From the NCBI GenBank assembly GCA_902773665.1, contig CACYFF010000005.1, forward strand, positions 107,356-171,355: 64,000 nucleotides of DNA, written 5' to 3'. A model generated the notes under the pieces. It saw only the letters and a list, made by a program, of their open reading frames with translations, had not been told where the DNA came from and searched no databases. A program made the translations under genes and the position numbers. Shown one piece after another: positions 29,459 through 37,739 of the stretch; positions within the stretch are counted from its first letter, which is position 1, and every line of letters starts with the position of its first letter. Source of the stretch: an uncultured Eubacteriales bacterium. GTDB taxonomy: Bacteria; Bacillota; Clostridia; Peptostreptococcales; Anaerovoracaceae.

Positions 29459-30205
29459 TTATATTACGTTGATGACCTTGGACAGGAAGTCCTGGGTCCG
29501 TTCGTTCTGCGGGTGTTCGAAGATCTGTTCGGGGGTGCCTTCTTCCGCGATGACCCCGCCATCCATGAACAGGATGCGGGTGCCCACCTTTCTGGCAAAG
29601 CCCATCTCGTGGGTCACGACCACCATGGTGACGCCTTCTTCCGCCAGTTCCTGGATGACCTTGAGCACTTCGCCGACCATCTCCGGGTCAAGCGCCGAGG
29701 TGGGTTCGTCGAAGAGCATCACGTCGGGATCGAGCGCCATGGCCCGCACGATGGCGATGCGCTGCTTCTGGCCGCCGGAGAGCTGGGAGGGATATGCGTC
29801 CGCCTTGTCGGTGAGCCCGACCCGGTCCAGAAGCTTTAAGGCTTTTTCCTTCGCCTGCGCTTCGGGCATCTTCTTTACCTTCTTCAGGGAAACGGTGATG
29901 TTATCCAGCACGGACAGATTGTTGAACAGGTTGAACTGCTGGAAGACCATCCCTACCTTTTCCCGGTGGAGATTGGCTTTCGTATCCTTGCCCATGATGT
30001 CGACGCCTTCGAACAGGATCTTGCCGTCCGTAGGCGTTTCCAGAAGGTTGAGGCATCTGATGAACGTGGATTTCCCGGAACCAGAAGGTCCGATCACCAC
30101 GACTACCTCGCCTTTCTCGATCTTCAGGTCGATGCCCTTTAAGACTTCGACCTCTCCGAAGTTTTTCTTTAATCCTTGTATGTCAAACAGTACGTTACCG
30201 CTCAC
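29459..30205 (-). CDS. Polar amino-acid ABC transporter, ATP-binding protein
   Basis: 248 aa GlnQ/ArtP-type ATPase. Walker [11 protein letters not shown]-loop in FQQFNLF, signature LSGGQKQR, Walker [15 protein letters not shown], and H-loop [11 protein letters not shown] are intact. The start overlaps the permease gene by 11 bases, a sign of coupled translation. Confidence 0.96.
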   Translation of the reverse strand: MSGNVLFDIQGLKKNFGEVEVLKGIDLKIEKGEVVVVIGPSGSGKSTFIRCLNLLETPTDGKILFEGVDIMGKDTKANLHREKVGMVFQQFNLFNNLSVLDNITVSLKKVKKMPEAQAKEKALKLLDRVGLTDKADAYPSQLSGGQKQRIAIVRAMALDPDVMLFDEPTSALDPEMVGEVLKVIQELAEEGVTMVVVTHEMGFARKVGTRILFMDGGVIAEEGTPEQIFEHPQNERTQDFLSKVINVI

Positions 30206-30878
30206 TTTGCTTCAGCCTCGTTTCAAAGATGTTCAGCCCCTTGCCCAGGACGATGTTGAGCGTCAGATAGATGAGGGCCGAGATATAGTAGCAGGGAAGA
30301 GGATTGTAGGTGGATGTGACTACGATGCCGTTGTTGTACATCAGGTCGGAAATGCCCAGGTACTGGATGATGGATGTTTCCTTCACCATGGTGACGAACT
30401 CGTTGCCGATGGCGGGCAGGATGTTCTTGACAGCCTGGGGAAGCACGATATTCCACATGCACTGGGGGTACGTCATGCCGCAGGAGAGAGCCGCTTCCGT
30501 CTGGCCGAAGTCCACCGCCTGGATGCCCGCCCGGATGACCTCCGCTACGTAGGCGCCGGAGTTGATGCTTAAGGCGATGATACAGGGAATGACCCGCGCC
30601 AGTTCCACGCCGAGGAACGACCCGCTGGGATAGTGGATGAAGTTCAGCTGGTAGTACACGATGTACAGCTGAACCAGCAGCGGCGTGCCGCGGATGACGG
30701 TGATATACAGTTTTGCGAAACCGGACAGGGGCTTGTATTTCGAGAGCCGGAGAAGCGCGATGAGGCAGCCGATGAGGGCACCGAAGAATACGGTGACCAG
30801 AGAGACCACGATGGTGGTGCGGGTACCCCGTAAGAAATATTGATAATAATTTGCGAAGATGTCTGCTATGGTGCTCAT
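30195..30878 (-). CDS. Polar amino-acid ABC transporter, permease
   Basis: 227 aa, His/Glu/Gln/Arg-type permease with about five membrane helices. The loop [24 protein letters not shown] segment and [22 protein letters not shown] form the EAA coupling motif that docks to the ATPase. It is the first gene of the operon, 60 bases downstream of a consensus promoter. No clear Shine-Dalgarno sequence precedes the ATG. Confidence 0.95.
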   Translation of the reverse strand: MSTIADIFANYYQYFLRGTRTTIVVSLVTVFFGALIGCLIALLRLSKYKPLSGFAKLYITVIRGTPLLVQLYIVYYQLNFIHYPSGSFLGVELARVIPCIIALSINSGAYVAEVIRAGIQAVDFGQTEAALSCGMTYPQCMWNIVLPQAVKNILPAIGNEFVTMVKETSIIQYLGISDLMYNNGIVVTSTYNPLPCYYISALIYLTLNIVLGKGLNIFETRLKQSER

Positions 30879-30936
30879 GTTGTTTATGCGGAAAGTTGGG
30901 TTAAATATTCATAGTTATTCGTAAATCAACGGTGAT

Positions 30937-30965
30937 AGTGTATATTTATGCTCGAAGGATGTCAA
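30937..30965 (-). promoter_or_regulatory. Sigma-A promoter of the amino-acid importer operon
   Basis: Minus strand TTGACA (30965-30960), 17 bases, TACACT (30942-30937). Flanked by an AT-rich stretch (30965-31020) much poorer in GC than the surrounding genes, typical of an upstream promoter element. Confidence 0.88.
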
Positions 30966-31049
30966 GCGGTTTTCTGAATATTATTTAAATAATTTTAAAT
31001 ATTTGTGTATATTATTCATTATGCACGCATATTTCGCCCCGTATGCGCA

Positions 31050-31080
31050 TAAATTAAACGGCGCCTCACAGGGCGCCGTC
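31050..31080 (-). terminator. Terminator after aminotransferase paralogue 2
   Basis: Minus strand: ACGGCGCC and GGCGCCGT form an 8-bp stem followed by TTAATTT. Confidence 0.8.
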
Positions 31081-31108
31081 ATTTGCATTCATATGCAGTT
31101 GGACAGGG

Positions 31109-32263
31109 TCACAGGCCCAGCGCCTTGATCCGGTCGCAGGCCTCCATCAGCTTGGGCAGGCCCACCGTCGCGCAGATGCGCACGTAGCCTTTGCCCAGTT
31201 CGCCGAAGTCGGATCCCGGGACCACCGTAACGTGGGCTTCTTTGAGGACCTTCATGGTGAATTCCACGTCGTCCAGGCCGGTCTCCTTTACGTTTACGAA
31301 GAGGTAGAACGTGCCGGGAGGCGGGCACTGCACGGACAGGTGCGGGATCCTGTTGATCCGCTCCGCCGTCTTGAACATGCGGTCCTTGAATTCTTTCATG
31401 ATATCGCCCATGTACTGCGTTCCCTGGTTGAGGGCGAATTTCGCCATGCGCTGAGAAATGGCGGGCGCGGTGTACACCACGTTGACCCCCACCATGGTGC
31501 AGGCGTTGATGATCTCCGGCTGCGCGATGATCCAGCCAAGTCTTGCGCCGGTCGCGACGAAGTTCTTGGACAGGGAGTTGATGACGATCGTCCGCTTGGC
31601 CGCGCCGGGGATGGACAGCATGGAGGTAAAGGGAACCTCGTAGCTGTAGGCGGTGTAGATCTCGTCGGCGTAGATCATCAGGTCGTATTTCTCCGCCAGG
31701 TCGTAGATGGCCTGCAGGTCTTCCCTGTGCAGGCACGCGCCGGTGGGATTGTTGGGATTGCAGAGGAAGATGCCCTTAGTCTTTTCGGTGATGAAGGGCT
31801 CCGCGTTCTCAGCCTTGATGCGCCAGTCGTCCTTCTCGTAGGTGGGGAAGAACACGGGCATGCCGCCGGCGTAGGCGATCTGCGCCTTGTAAGCGAGGAA
31901 GGTCGGATCCGCTACCAGCAGTTCGTCGCCGGGGTTGATCGTGGAAAAGCAGGCCAGGAAGCAGGAATAGGCGCCGGATGCCGCGATCAGCACATTTTCC
32001 GGGGCGATCTCAATGCCGAGATCTCGTTTATACGAGCCGACGACCGCCTGAATGGTGTCGGGATAGCCTTTCGCCGGGGAGTAGTGGGTGTAGCCTTTGA
32101 GGGCATCTTGATATCCTGCGGTCAGGATGGGCTCGGGCGTGGTAAAGTCCGGATCGCCGATGGACAGGTCGATCAGATCGTCCATGCCCTTGGAGAGTCC
32201 TGCCAGCTGCATCAGCACGCTGGGTTTGAATTCCGCTCTGTCTGCGATGAATTTTTTAGCCAT
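31109..32263 (-). CDS. PLP-dependent aminotransferase, class I/II (paralogue 2)
   Basis: 384 aa, collinear with the enzyme at 26278-27435: NPNNPTGA, LMIYADEIYTAYSYEVPFT and the PLP lysine in INSLSKNF. N-terminal SIGDPDFTTPEPI matches MalY/PatB-distant LL-DAP/aspartate-type aminotransferases of subgroup I-gamma. It has its own TATAAT-containing promoter region (about 32295-32325) and its own terminator. The duplication suggests related but distinct substrates. Confidence 0.93.
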   Translation of the reverse strand: MAKKFIADRAEFKPSVLMQLAGLSKGMDDLIDLSIGDPDFTTPEPILTAGYQDALKGYTHYSPAKGYPDTIQAVVGSYKRDLGIEIAPENVLIAASGAYSCFLACFSTINPGDELLVADPTFLAYKAQIAYAGGMPVFFPTYEKDDWRIKAENAEPFITEKTKGIFLCNPNNPTGACLHREDLQAIYDLAEKYDLMIYADEIYTAYSYEVPFTSMLSIPGAAKRTIVINSLSKNFVATGARLGWIIAQPEIINACTMVGVNVVYTAPAISQRMAKFALNQGTQYMGDIMKEFKDRMFKTAERINRIPHLSVQCPPPGTFYLFVNVKETGLDDVEFTMKVLKEAHVTVVPGSDFGELGKGYVRICATVGLPKLMEACDRIKALGL

Positions 32264-32347
32264 TTGTATAGGTTCCTTCCGATTTTTTGGTGAGATTAGA
32301 CAAAAAGTATTATATCATTCTTTGTGTAGGAAAGGCAACAGAAAGGG

Positions 32348-32518
32348 TCAACCCAATGCCACATCCAGCGCCATCATGACGGTGAACCCGACAGCAAACC
32401 CGCTCAGGGCCCGCTGCACGTTGCGGCTGAGTTCTTTTTTCATGAAAAACACGCAGGCAGCTCCTGCAGAAGTCCCCAGGAATGGGATCAGGATGCCGCA
32501 CAATACTTCGGATGTCAT
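32348..32518 (-). pseudogene. ZIP-family metal transporter with large internal deletion
   Basis: 56 codons. The first 36 residues match the N terminus of bacterial ZIP transporters (GILIPFLGTSAGAACVFFMK, first helix), and the last part, GFTVMMALDVALG, matches the C-terminal end of the same family. About 200 residues in between are missing, yet the frame is kept. At the join the sequence shows repeated CGGGTT (GCGGGTTTGC / TCGGGTTCAC), consistent with deletion between short direct repeats. A strong GGAGGC site and a full promoter remain. It cannot work as a transporter; a small two-helix product could still be made. Confidence 0.8.
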
Positions 32519-32578
32519 AAGAAGCCTCCGTTTATCGGATATCGATTTATTTTTGGGGAAATATGTCTTTTCTTTGTG

Positions 32579-32630
32579 GTTAGCCGTTGCTAACTTACAT
32601 TTATTATAACGCGTTTCCGTCAAATGGCAA
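32579..32630 (-). promoter_or_regulatory. Promoter and palindromic operator of the ZIP remnant
   Basis: Minus strand TTGCCA (32630-32625), 16 bases, TATAAT (32608-32603), followed at the expected transcription start by the palindrome GTTAGC-N4-GCTAAC (32594-32579). Such a site at a metal-transporter promoter suggests a DtxR/MntR-type metal-dependent repressor. The rest of 32520-32690 holds a GTCGGCGCCGAC palindrome and nothing else I can assign. Confidence 0.6.
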
Positions 32631-32690
32631 GCCCTGTATGCTGCTATAAAGGAGTCGGCGCCGACTTGTAGGGTTTTCCATCCTACGATG

Positions 32691-32870
32691 CCTAAGCAAA
32701 ACACAAAAACCGGTTGTTCGCTTAGGAATCCGTAATGCCATCCCCATAAATCACCCTTTCGCTTAGGGAATTCGGCGAAAAATGAAGGGGTCACGCCTAA
32801 GCGTGACCCTAATATCGTTCTGCTGCTTAGTTTTTCCTAAGCAATGCATCTATTTTGCCAAATGGCTTAG
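32691..32870. repeat. Short-motif array A: CCTAAGC / GCTTAGG
   Basis: Five full or nearly full copies of the heptamer CCTAAGC in both orientations (32691, 32720, 32761, 32796, 32836) plus truncated GCTTAG at 32825 and 32865. One copy is the loop of a hairpin, GGGTCACG-CCTAAG-CGTGACCC (32788-32809). Spacing is irregular, unlike CRISPR. The stretch has no gene and lies past the 3' end of the M20 gene. The same motif returns in array B at 35190-35369. Confidence 0.85.
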
Positions 32871-32898
32871 TTTTCGCCCAAACATAGATCTCTGCCTG

Positions 32899-34086
32899 CT
32901 ATTTTTGCGCAGCCTGTTGCTCCATGTATTTCAGGACCAGCCGCATCGTCATTTCCATGCCGATCGCAAGCGAATCTTCGTTTAAGCGGAAATGGTCGTT
33001 GTGGTTTGGACAATCTGTACCCTTGGAAGGGTCACCCATACCGACGAAAAAGTAGATGCCGGGCCGGTCGTTCATGAATTCCGCCATGTCGTCGCCGCCC
33101 ATAACGGCTATGTTTTCCGTAAGCAGGTTCTTCCCGCCGACTGTCTCGACCGCAGCTTCTTCCGCCAGCTTTTCCAGCGCAGGATCGTTATAAACCAGAG
33201 AATTGCCGCATTTCAGTTCAATATCGCAGGTGCAGCGGTAGAGGCTGCAGGTTTGCTCCACGACCTCGCAGAAACGGCGATGGATGTGCTCATGATTTCT
33301 GTGCAGGCAGCGGATGGAGCCCTCCAACTCGATGTCGTTCGGAATGACGATATTCTTTTCTCCTGCATGGATCATGCCGACGGAGATGACAGTCGGCTCG
33401 AACACGCTGTTTTCGAAAGCCCGGAAGGATTCCAGGTTTTCGATAACGTGGGCTGCTGCAACGATGGGGTTAATGCACAGGTGCGGATAGCCGCCGTGTC
33501 CGCCTTTCCCATGGATCGTTACTTTGAAATAGTAGCTGCTGGCCATCATGGGCCCGGGACACATGGCAATTGTGCCGAAGGGATAATTGTGCTTTAAATG
33601 CAGGCCAAATGCCACCTCAGGATGACCCGCCATCTCCATGGCACCATCGTCGATCATGATCTGTGCACCTGCATCTTCCTCGTTGGGCTGGAATACGAAC
33701 GCGATCGTGCCGGGGATCTCGCCTCTGTGGGCCGCCAGAATCTTCGCTTCGCAGAGCAGCATGGCAGTGTGGCCGTCGTGGCCGCAGGCATGCATCACGC
33801 CGGGCGTTTCGGAGCTGAAGGGCTCACCGCTCTGCTCCAGGATCGGCAGCGCATCGATGTCTGCGCGGATCATTACGGTAGGCCCGGGCTTTGACCCGTG
33901 CAAAATGCCGATCGTCCCCGTCCCCGAACACTCCTTTACTTCGTCCAGCGGAATGCTTTTCAAATACTCACGGATGATGCCTGCCGTCTGGAATTCCTGA
34001 AAACCGAGTTCCGGGTGTCTGTGAATATCTCGGCGGATCGCGATGCATTCTGTTTTCAATGATTTTGCTTCTTTTTTATAGTCCAT
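32899..34086 (-). CDS. M20 family amidohydrolase (second copy)
   Basis: 395 aa, paralogue of the enzyme at 9936-11099. Motifs: RRDIHRHPELGFQEFQT, MIRADIDALPI, HACGHDGHTAM, NEEDAGAQIMIDDGAM, HGKGGHGGYPH and MGGDDMAEF. The metal-binding residues look intact. It would remove an acyl or aminoacyl group from an amino acid or dipeptide. AGGAGGTGC lies upstream of the ATG. It is divergent from the PD-(D/E)XK-like gene and is bracketed by motif arrays A and B, but its composition is like that of housekeeping neighbours. Confidence 0.93.
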   Translation of the reverse strand: MDYKKEAKSLKTECIAIRRDIHRHPELGFQEFQTAGIIREYLKSIPLDEVKECSGTGTIGILHGSKPGPTVMIRADIDALPILEQSGEPFSSETPGVMHACGHDGHTAMLLCEAKILAAHRGEIPGTIAFVFQPNEEDAGAQIMIDDGAMEMAGHPEVAFGLHLKHNYPFGTIAMCPGPMMASSYYFKVTIHGKGGHGGYPHLCINPIVAAAHVIENLESFRAFENSVFEPTVISVGMIHAGEKNIVIPNDIELEGSIRCLHRNHEHIHRRFCEVVEQTCSLYRCTCDIELKCGNSLVYNDPALEKLAEEAAVETVGGKNLLTENIAVMGGDDMAEFMNDRPGIYFFVGMGDPSKGTDCPNHNDHFRLNEDSLAIGMEMTMRLVLKYMEQQAAQK

Positions 34087-34156
34087 GCCGCACCTCCTCT
34101 GCCGGTGTATGGGAGTTTCCTCTCTGCATCATAGCACAATTTTCTGCAAATTATAA

Positions 34157-34185
34157 TTTACATTATTTGCTATTAATGGTATTGT
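34157..34185 (+). promoter_or_regulatory. Candidate promoter of PD-(D/E)XK-like gene 1
   Basis: TTTACA (34157-34162), 17 bases, TATTGT (34180-34185) in an AT-rich gap, followed by the leader element TTGCGGGAGC that is also present in the leader of the paralogue at 47543. Confidence 0.55.
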
Positions 34186-34217
34186 TATTTTGCGGGAGCC
34201 CTTGGAAAGGGATAAAG

Positions 34218-35000
34218 ATGATCAACAAGATACAATTGGAAGAGGAACTGCGCAGGAATAAAGAAATGCTCGCTGTTTTGGAACGCGAAGCGGACCGCGG
34301 ACTGAAGGGTCACCTGGTGCGGCAGAAAAACAAAAGCGGAACGGTAAGGCTATATCATGCGCGAAAAGAGGGCAAGAAGACAGTTTATGCCCGGATCACG
34401 GAAAAGAACGCCGGCATCGTGCATACACTGCGGGCAAACCGTGTCTATGAAAAGCACGCTGCCGAATTGCGAACAAACATCGCCCTTTTAGAGCAGCTTC
34501 TGGAAGGATTCCGCTGGGTAGACTTTAGCGATTGGTTTGGCGTGCTTCCGGCATCGACGGGACTCTCGGAAGATTATCCGGGGAACGGGGTCCTTGATTG
34601 GGAAACCCTGAAGAGATCCGCAGGATCTTACCGTCCGGAAGGGTTGCTATACGAAGCGGATGAACAGAAATTCCGTTCCAAAGGAGAGGCGATGCACGCC
34701 ATGTGTTTTACCAATGCGGGGATCGAATACATTTATGAACCCGAGATCCGAATCGGCAATATCGTACTGCATCCCGATTTTGTTGTACGTAATAAAAGAA
34801 CCGGGAGAATTTATATCTGGGAATTCTTCGGCATGATGGATGTTGCTGAATATCAGGAAGCATTCTCCCGCAAGCTGCCGGCCCTGATGAAACTCGGGAT
34901 CGTTCCCGGATATAATCTTATCTGCACCTGTGAATTTAAAAGTATCTGCACCCTGAGCGTCTCGGATATCCAGGCTAAGATCCAGGCATATCTGCTGTAA
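34218..35000 (+). CDS. PD-(D/E)XK nuclease-like protein (paralogue 1)
   Basis: 260 aa. N-terminal half: a charged helix (about 1-35), then GHLVRQKNKSGTVRLYHARK and further helices. C-terminal half has a nuclease-like order of elements: FRSKGEAMHA (helix Glu), HPDFVVRN (Asp in a strand after the hairpin IEYIYEPEIRIGNIVL), then IWEFFGMMDVAEY (Glu; the usual Lys two residues later is replaced by Phe-Gly context). The gene at 47543 shares the same plan. I infer a restriction-fold protein; substrate unknown. GGAAAGGG precedes the ATG at 34218. Lower GC than neighbours and flanking arrays suggest acquisition. Confidence 0.75.
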   Translation: MINKIQLEEELRRNKEMLAVLEREADRGLKGHLVRQKNKSGTVRLYHARKEGKKTVYARITEKNAGIVHTLRANRVYEKHAAELRTNIALLEQLLEGFRWVDFSDWFGVLPASTGLSEDYPGNGVLDWETLKRSAGSYRPEGLLYEADEQKFRSKGEAMHAMCFTNAGIEYIYEPEIRIGNIVLHPDFVVRNKRTGRIYIWEFFGMMDVAEYQEAFSRKLPALMKLGIVPGYNLICTCEFKSICTLSVSDIQAKIQAYLL

Positions 35001-35009
35001 GGTATACGA

Positions 35010-35184
35010 GTGTTTGCGATTGGAAGAGGCCGCATCAAGATGCATCGCATCCGGAAGAGTTATGCATCCGAACGTTTCGCGTCTGGTGGAGTCCAAATCC
35101 ACTTGTTTCACGTCCTGTAAAGCACACATCCAAATGCATCGCATCCCGCAGATGCCGAATCCGAATGTTTCGCGTCTGGTGGAG
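35010..35184. repeat. Two 52-base repeats with 94-base period
   Basis: Copy 1 at 35040-35091 and copy 2 at 35134-35184 share ATGCATCGCATCC at the left and GTTTCGCGTCTGGTGGAG at the right, with a variable middle. A degenerate third right-hand part (GTTTGCGATTGGAAGAG) is at 35012-35028. They begin just after the stop of the PD-(D/E)XK-like gene and run into array B. No coding frame is convincing. Confidence 0.8.
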
Positions 35185-35189
35185 GCGCA

Positions 35190-35369
35190 CCTAAGCGAAC
35201 ACGCTGGTGCGGGGATTCGCTTAGGAAAAACTAAGCGAAAACAGGGTATCTACTACGGGCTTAGGCATGACCCGCCCATTTTCCTTCAATTTCCCTAAGC
35301 GAAGTCATTAAAACTTGAATTGTAATAGGAATCCCTAAGCCATATGATGATTTGCGCATTTGGCTTAGG
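35190..35369. repeat. Short-motif array B: CCTAAGC / GCTTAGG
   Basis: Six full copies in both orientations (35190, 35219, 35259, 35294, 35334, 35363) plus one truncated CTAAGC at 35231, in 180 bases. Same heptamer as array A, 2.3 kb away on the other side of the M20 and nuclease-like genes. Several copies extend to CCTAAGCGAA. The remainder of the gene-free stretch to 35599 holds a hairpin at 35463-35491 (CAGAGC/GCTCTG with inner GGCG/CGCC) and no gene. Confidence 0.87.
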
Positions 35370-35599
35370 GCTAACGACAAAAGGCTTCGAGAAGTTTTAT
35401 TATGCCCTCTTATCTCCGCAGAATTCTTCCTCGCAACTCCGCAGAATAACCTTACAATGCAACAGAGCAGGCGCTTTCGCCACCCGCTCTGTCTATGGGA
35501 AGTTGTAAATTGGAATTTTTCAAAGGAGTCTTGCCAGTTTACAGGATGTCGGGGAGAGCTTCCCCTCCCCGTTCAAAATGTCCCAAAAAGAACCGTCCC

Positions 35600-36748
35600 C
35601 TATAGCCCAGCTTCGGCCTTGAGGGTATCGACCATGTCGAGCTTCTCCCAGGTGAAGTCCGCATCTTCGCGGCCGAAGTGGCCGTAGGCTGCGGTCTTGC
35701 GGAAGATGGGTCTGCGCAGATCGAGCTTCTTGATGATGCCGCCGGGCGTAAAGTCGAAGACCTTGGAGACGATCTCTGCGATCTTGTCATCGGGCAGCTT
35801 GCCAGTGCCCTGGGTATCCACCAGGATGGAGACGGGCTGTGCGATACCGATGGCGTAGGCCAGCTCGATCTCGCAGCGGTCTGCCAGGCCTGCAGCGACG
35901 ACGTTCTTGGCCGCATATCTGGCTGCGTAGCAGGCGCTTCTGTCCACCTTTGTGGGGTCCTTGCCGGAGAAGGCGCCGCCGCCGTGGCGTGCATAGCCGC
36001 CGTAGGTGTCGACTATGATCTTGCGGCCGGTCAGACCGGAGTCGCCGTGCGGTCCGCCGATGACAAAGCGGCCTGTGGGGTTCACGTAGTACTTGGTGGC
36101 GTCGTCCAGCAGTTCGGCAGGAACGATGGGCTTGATGACCTTTTCGATGAGGTCTGCCTTGATCTGCTCCTGGGTCACCTCGGGATCGTGCTGGGTGGAG
36201 ATCAGAACGGTATCTACACGAACAGGCTTATCGTCTTCGTATTCGACGGTCACCTGGGTCTTGCCGTCCGGGCGCAGATAGGTGAGCACGCCGTCCTTGC
36301 GGACCTTGGTGAGCTGCATCGCCAGCTTGTGGGCCAGAGAGATGGGCAGCGGCATGAGTTCCGGGGTCTCGTTGCAGGCATAGCCGAACATGATGCCCTG
36401 GTCGCCGGCGCCGCCGACCTCCTCGTTGGTGCCCATCGCGATGTCCGGGCTCTGCCGGTCCATGGCCACGATGATGCCGGAGCTGAAGGAATCGAAGCCG
36501 TACTCGCCCTTCGTGTAGCCGATGTCGGCGATCACCTGGCGGGCAACGCCCTGGATGTCGATGTAGCCGGTGGTGGTCATTTCGCCCATCACCATCACAA
36601 GGCCGGTCGTCGCGCAGGTCTCGCAGGCTACGCGGCTCAGCGGGTCCTGGCGCAGCGCTTCGTCCAGCACCGCGTCGGAGATCTGGTCGCAGATCTTATC
36701 GGGATGGCCTTCCGTTACGGATTCGGAAGTAAACAGTTTTCTTACCAT
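35600..36748 (-). CDS. metK: S-adenosylmethionine synthetase
   Basis: 382 aa. Makes SAM from methionine and ATP. Family blocks: [20 protein letters not shown] at the N terminus, [10 protein letters not shown], the phosphate-binding loop [14 protein letters not shown], and [16 protein letters not shown]. The frame is open 16 codons further, but the ATG with AAAGGAGGAG upstream gives the normal start. A SAM-I riboswitch and terminator immediately upstream give feedback control by the product. The 3' end faces the array B region. Confidence 0.98.
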   Translation of the reverse strand: MVRKLFTSESVTEGHPDKICDQISDAVLDEALRQDPLSRVACETCATTGLVMVMGEMTTTGYIDIQGVARQVIADIGYTKGEYGFDSFSSGIIVAMDRQSPDIAMGTNEEVGGAGDQGIMFGYACNETPELMPLPISLAHKLAMQLTKVRKDGVLTYLRPDGKTQVTVEYEDDKPVRVDTVLISTQHDPEVTQEQIKADLIEKVIKPIVPAELLDDATKYYVNPTGRFVIGGPHGDSGLTGRKIIVDTYGGYARHGGGAFSGKDPTKVDRSACYAARYAAKNVVAAGLADRCEIELAYAIGIAQPVSILVDTQGTGKLPDDKIAEIVSKVFDFTPGGIIKKLDLRRPIFRKTAAYGHFGREDADFTWEKLDMVDTLKAEAGL

Positions 36749-36810
36749 GGAAATCTCCTCCTTTTCGTTGACCCGGCCAGCGGCCGGTCTTTGCAAAAGA
36801 GCTCACAGTA

Positions 36811-36950
36811 TTGTAAAAGCCTCTTCATGAAAGAAGAGGCTCTGCTTTACAATTCCTCATCTTTCAGGTAAAACCTGTAGGATTTAGCACCTTTTCTTTG
36901 CTAGGTTGCCGGGCGTCACAGGGCCTATTCCCTCAGCCACTCTCGATGAG
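36811..36950 (-). promoter_or_regulatory. SAM-I (S-box) riboswitch with terminator, controls metK
   Basis: Aptamer 36950-36856 on the minus strand: CTCATCGAGAGTGGC-TGAGGGA-...-GGCCC-TGTGACGCCCGGCAACC, then GGTGCTAAATCC and the closing GAAAGATGAG, all S-box landmarks. Downstream 36853-36811 is a long hairpin (TTGTAAAGCAGAGCCTCTTC with GAAGAGGCTTTTACAA) whose inner part plus TTTT is an intrinsic terminator. High SAM should fold the aptamer and stop transcription before metK. Confidence 0.96.
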
Positions 36951-36972
36951 CGGGCGACAGGTGTGAAAAAAG

Positions 36973-37737
36973 TCACTGCGGATAAAACACGATATTCGGT
37001 CGGCCGGTGTGGGGATTGACGTTGACTTCCGTATCCACACCGAACAGATTCCGGATCTTCTCCGGCACGAACATCTCCTCAGGCGTGCCGAAATCTACGA
37101 TCCGGCCCGCCTTCATCAGGATGATCTTGTCGCAATAGCACGACGCGATGTTGAGGTCGTGAATGGAGGAAAACACGGTAAGGTCCTGATTCTTGAGGAT
37201 GTTCATGATCTGGTACTGATAACCGATGTCCAGATGGTTGGTTGGTTCATCTAAAATGACAAGTTCCGCCTTCTGCACCAAAGCCCGGGCGACGAGCGTC
37301 CGCTGTTTCTCGCCGCCGGACAGCGACAGGAAGCTGCGCTCCTCGTAGCCGGAAAGCCCCACTTCCGCCAAAGCATCCTTTACGATGCGCCCTTCCGACA
37401 CCATGTCGGTGCCGAACATCTTCTGGTGGGAGTAGCGGCCCAGCATCACCATATCAAAGACCAGCATGTCGAACTCCACGTTGTTCTCCTGCTGCATGAC
37501 GGACATCTCCTTCGCCGTCTCCTTGTTGGAGAGCTGCGCCAGATCCTTGCCGTCGATAAACACCTTGCCGCTATCGGGCTTGTAGACTTTATAGATATTC
37601 TTTAAAAGCGTGGATTTTCCGCAGCCGTTGGGGCCGACGAGGCCCACGAAAGAGCCCTCTTCCACTCCCAGGCTCACGCCGTCCACGATCAGCTTGGCGC
37701 CGATGGAATAGCTTACGTTTTCTACGTTGAGTTTCAT
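36973..37737 (-). CDS. btuD: Cobalamin ABC transporter ATP-binding protein
   Basis: 254 aa, FepC/BtuD family. Walker A GPNGCGKST, signature LSGGEKQR, Walker B VILDEPTNHLDI and H-loop SSIHDLN are intact. Third gene after the binding protein and permease, two bases after the permease stop; the operon is under a cobalamin riboswitch, so B12 or a corrinoid is the likely cargo rather than a siderophore. Confidence 0.9.
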   Translation of the reverse strand: MKLNVENVSYSIGAKLIVDGVSLGVEEGSFVGLVGPNGCGKSTLLKNIYKVYKPDSGKVFIDGKDLAQLSNKETAKEMSVMQQENNVEFDMLVFDMVMLGRYSHQKMFGTDMVSEGRIVKDALAEVGLSGYEERSFLSLSGGEKQRTLVARALVQKAELVILDEPTNHLDIGYQYQIMNILKNQDLTVFSSIHDLNIASCYCDKIILMKAGRIVDFGTPEEMFVPEKIRNLFGVDTEVNVNPHTGRPNIVFYPQ

Positions 37738-37739
37738 CC

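Noticed and set aside
34647..35144. 165-codon minus-strand open frame
   Set aside because: Antisense to the nuclease-like gene and the 94-base repeats, without a start context.
32691..35369. CRISPR array
   Set aside because: Repeats are seven bases, occur in both orientations and have uneven spacing; no cas gene is near.
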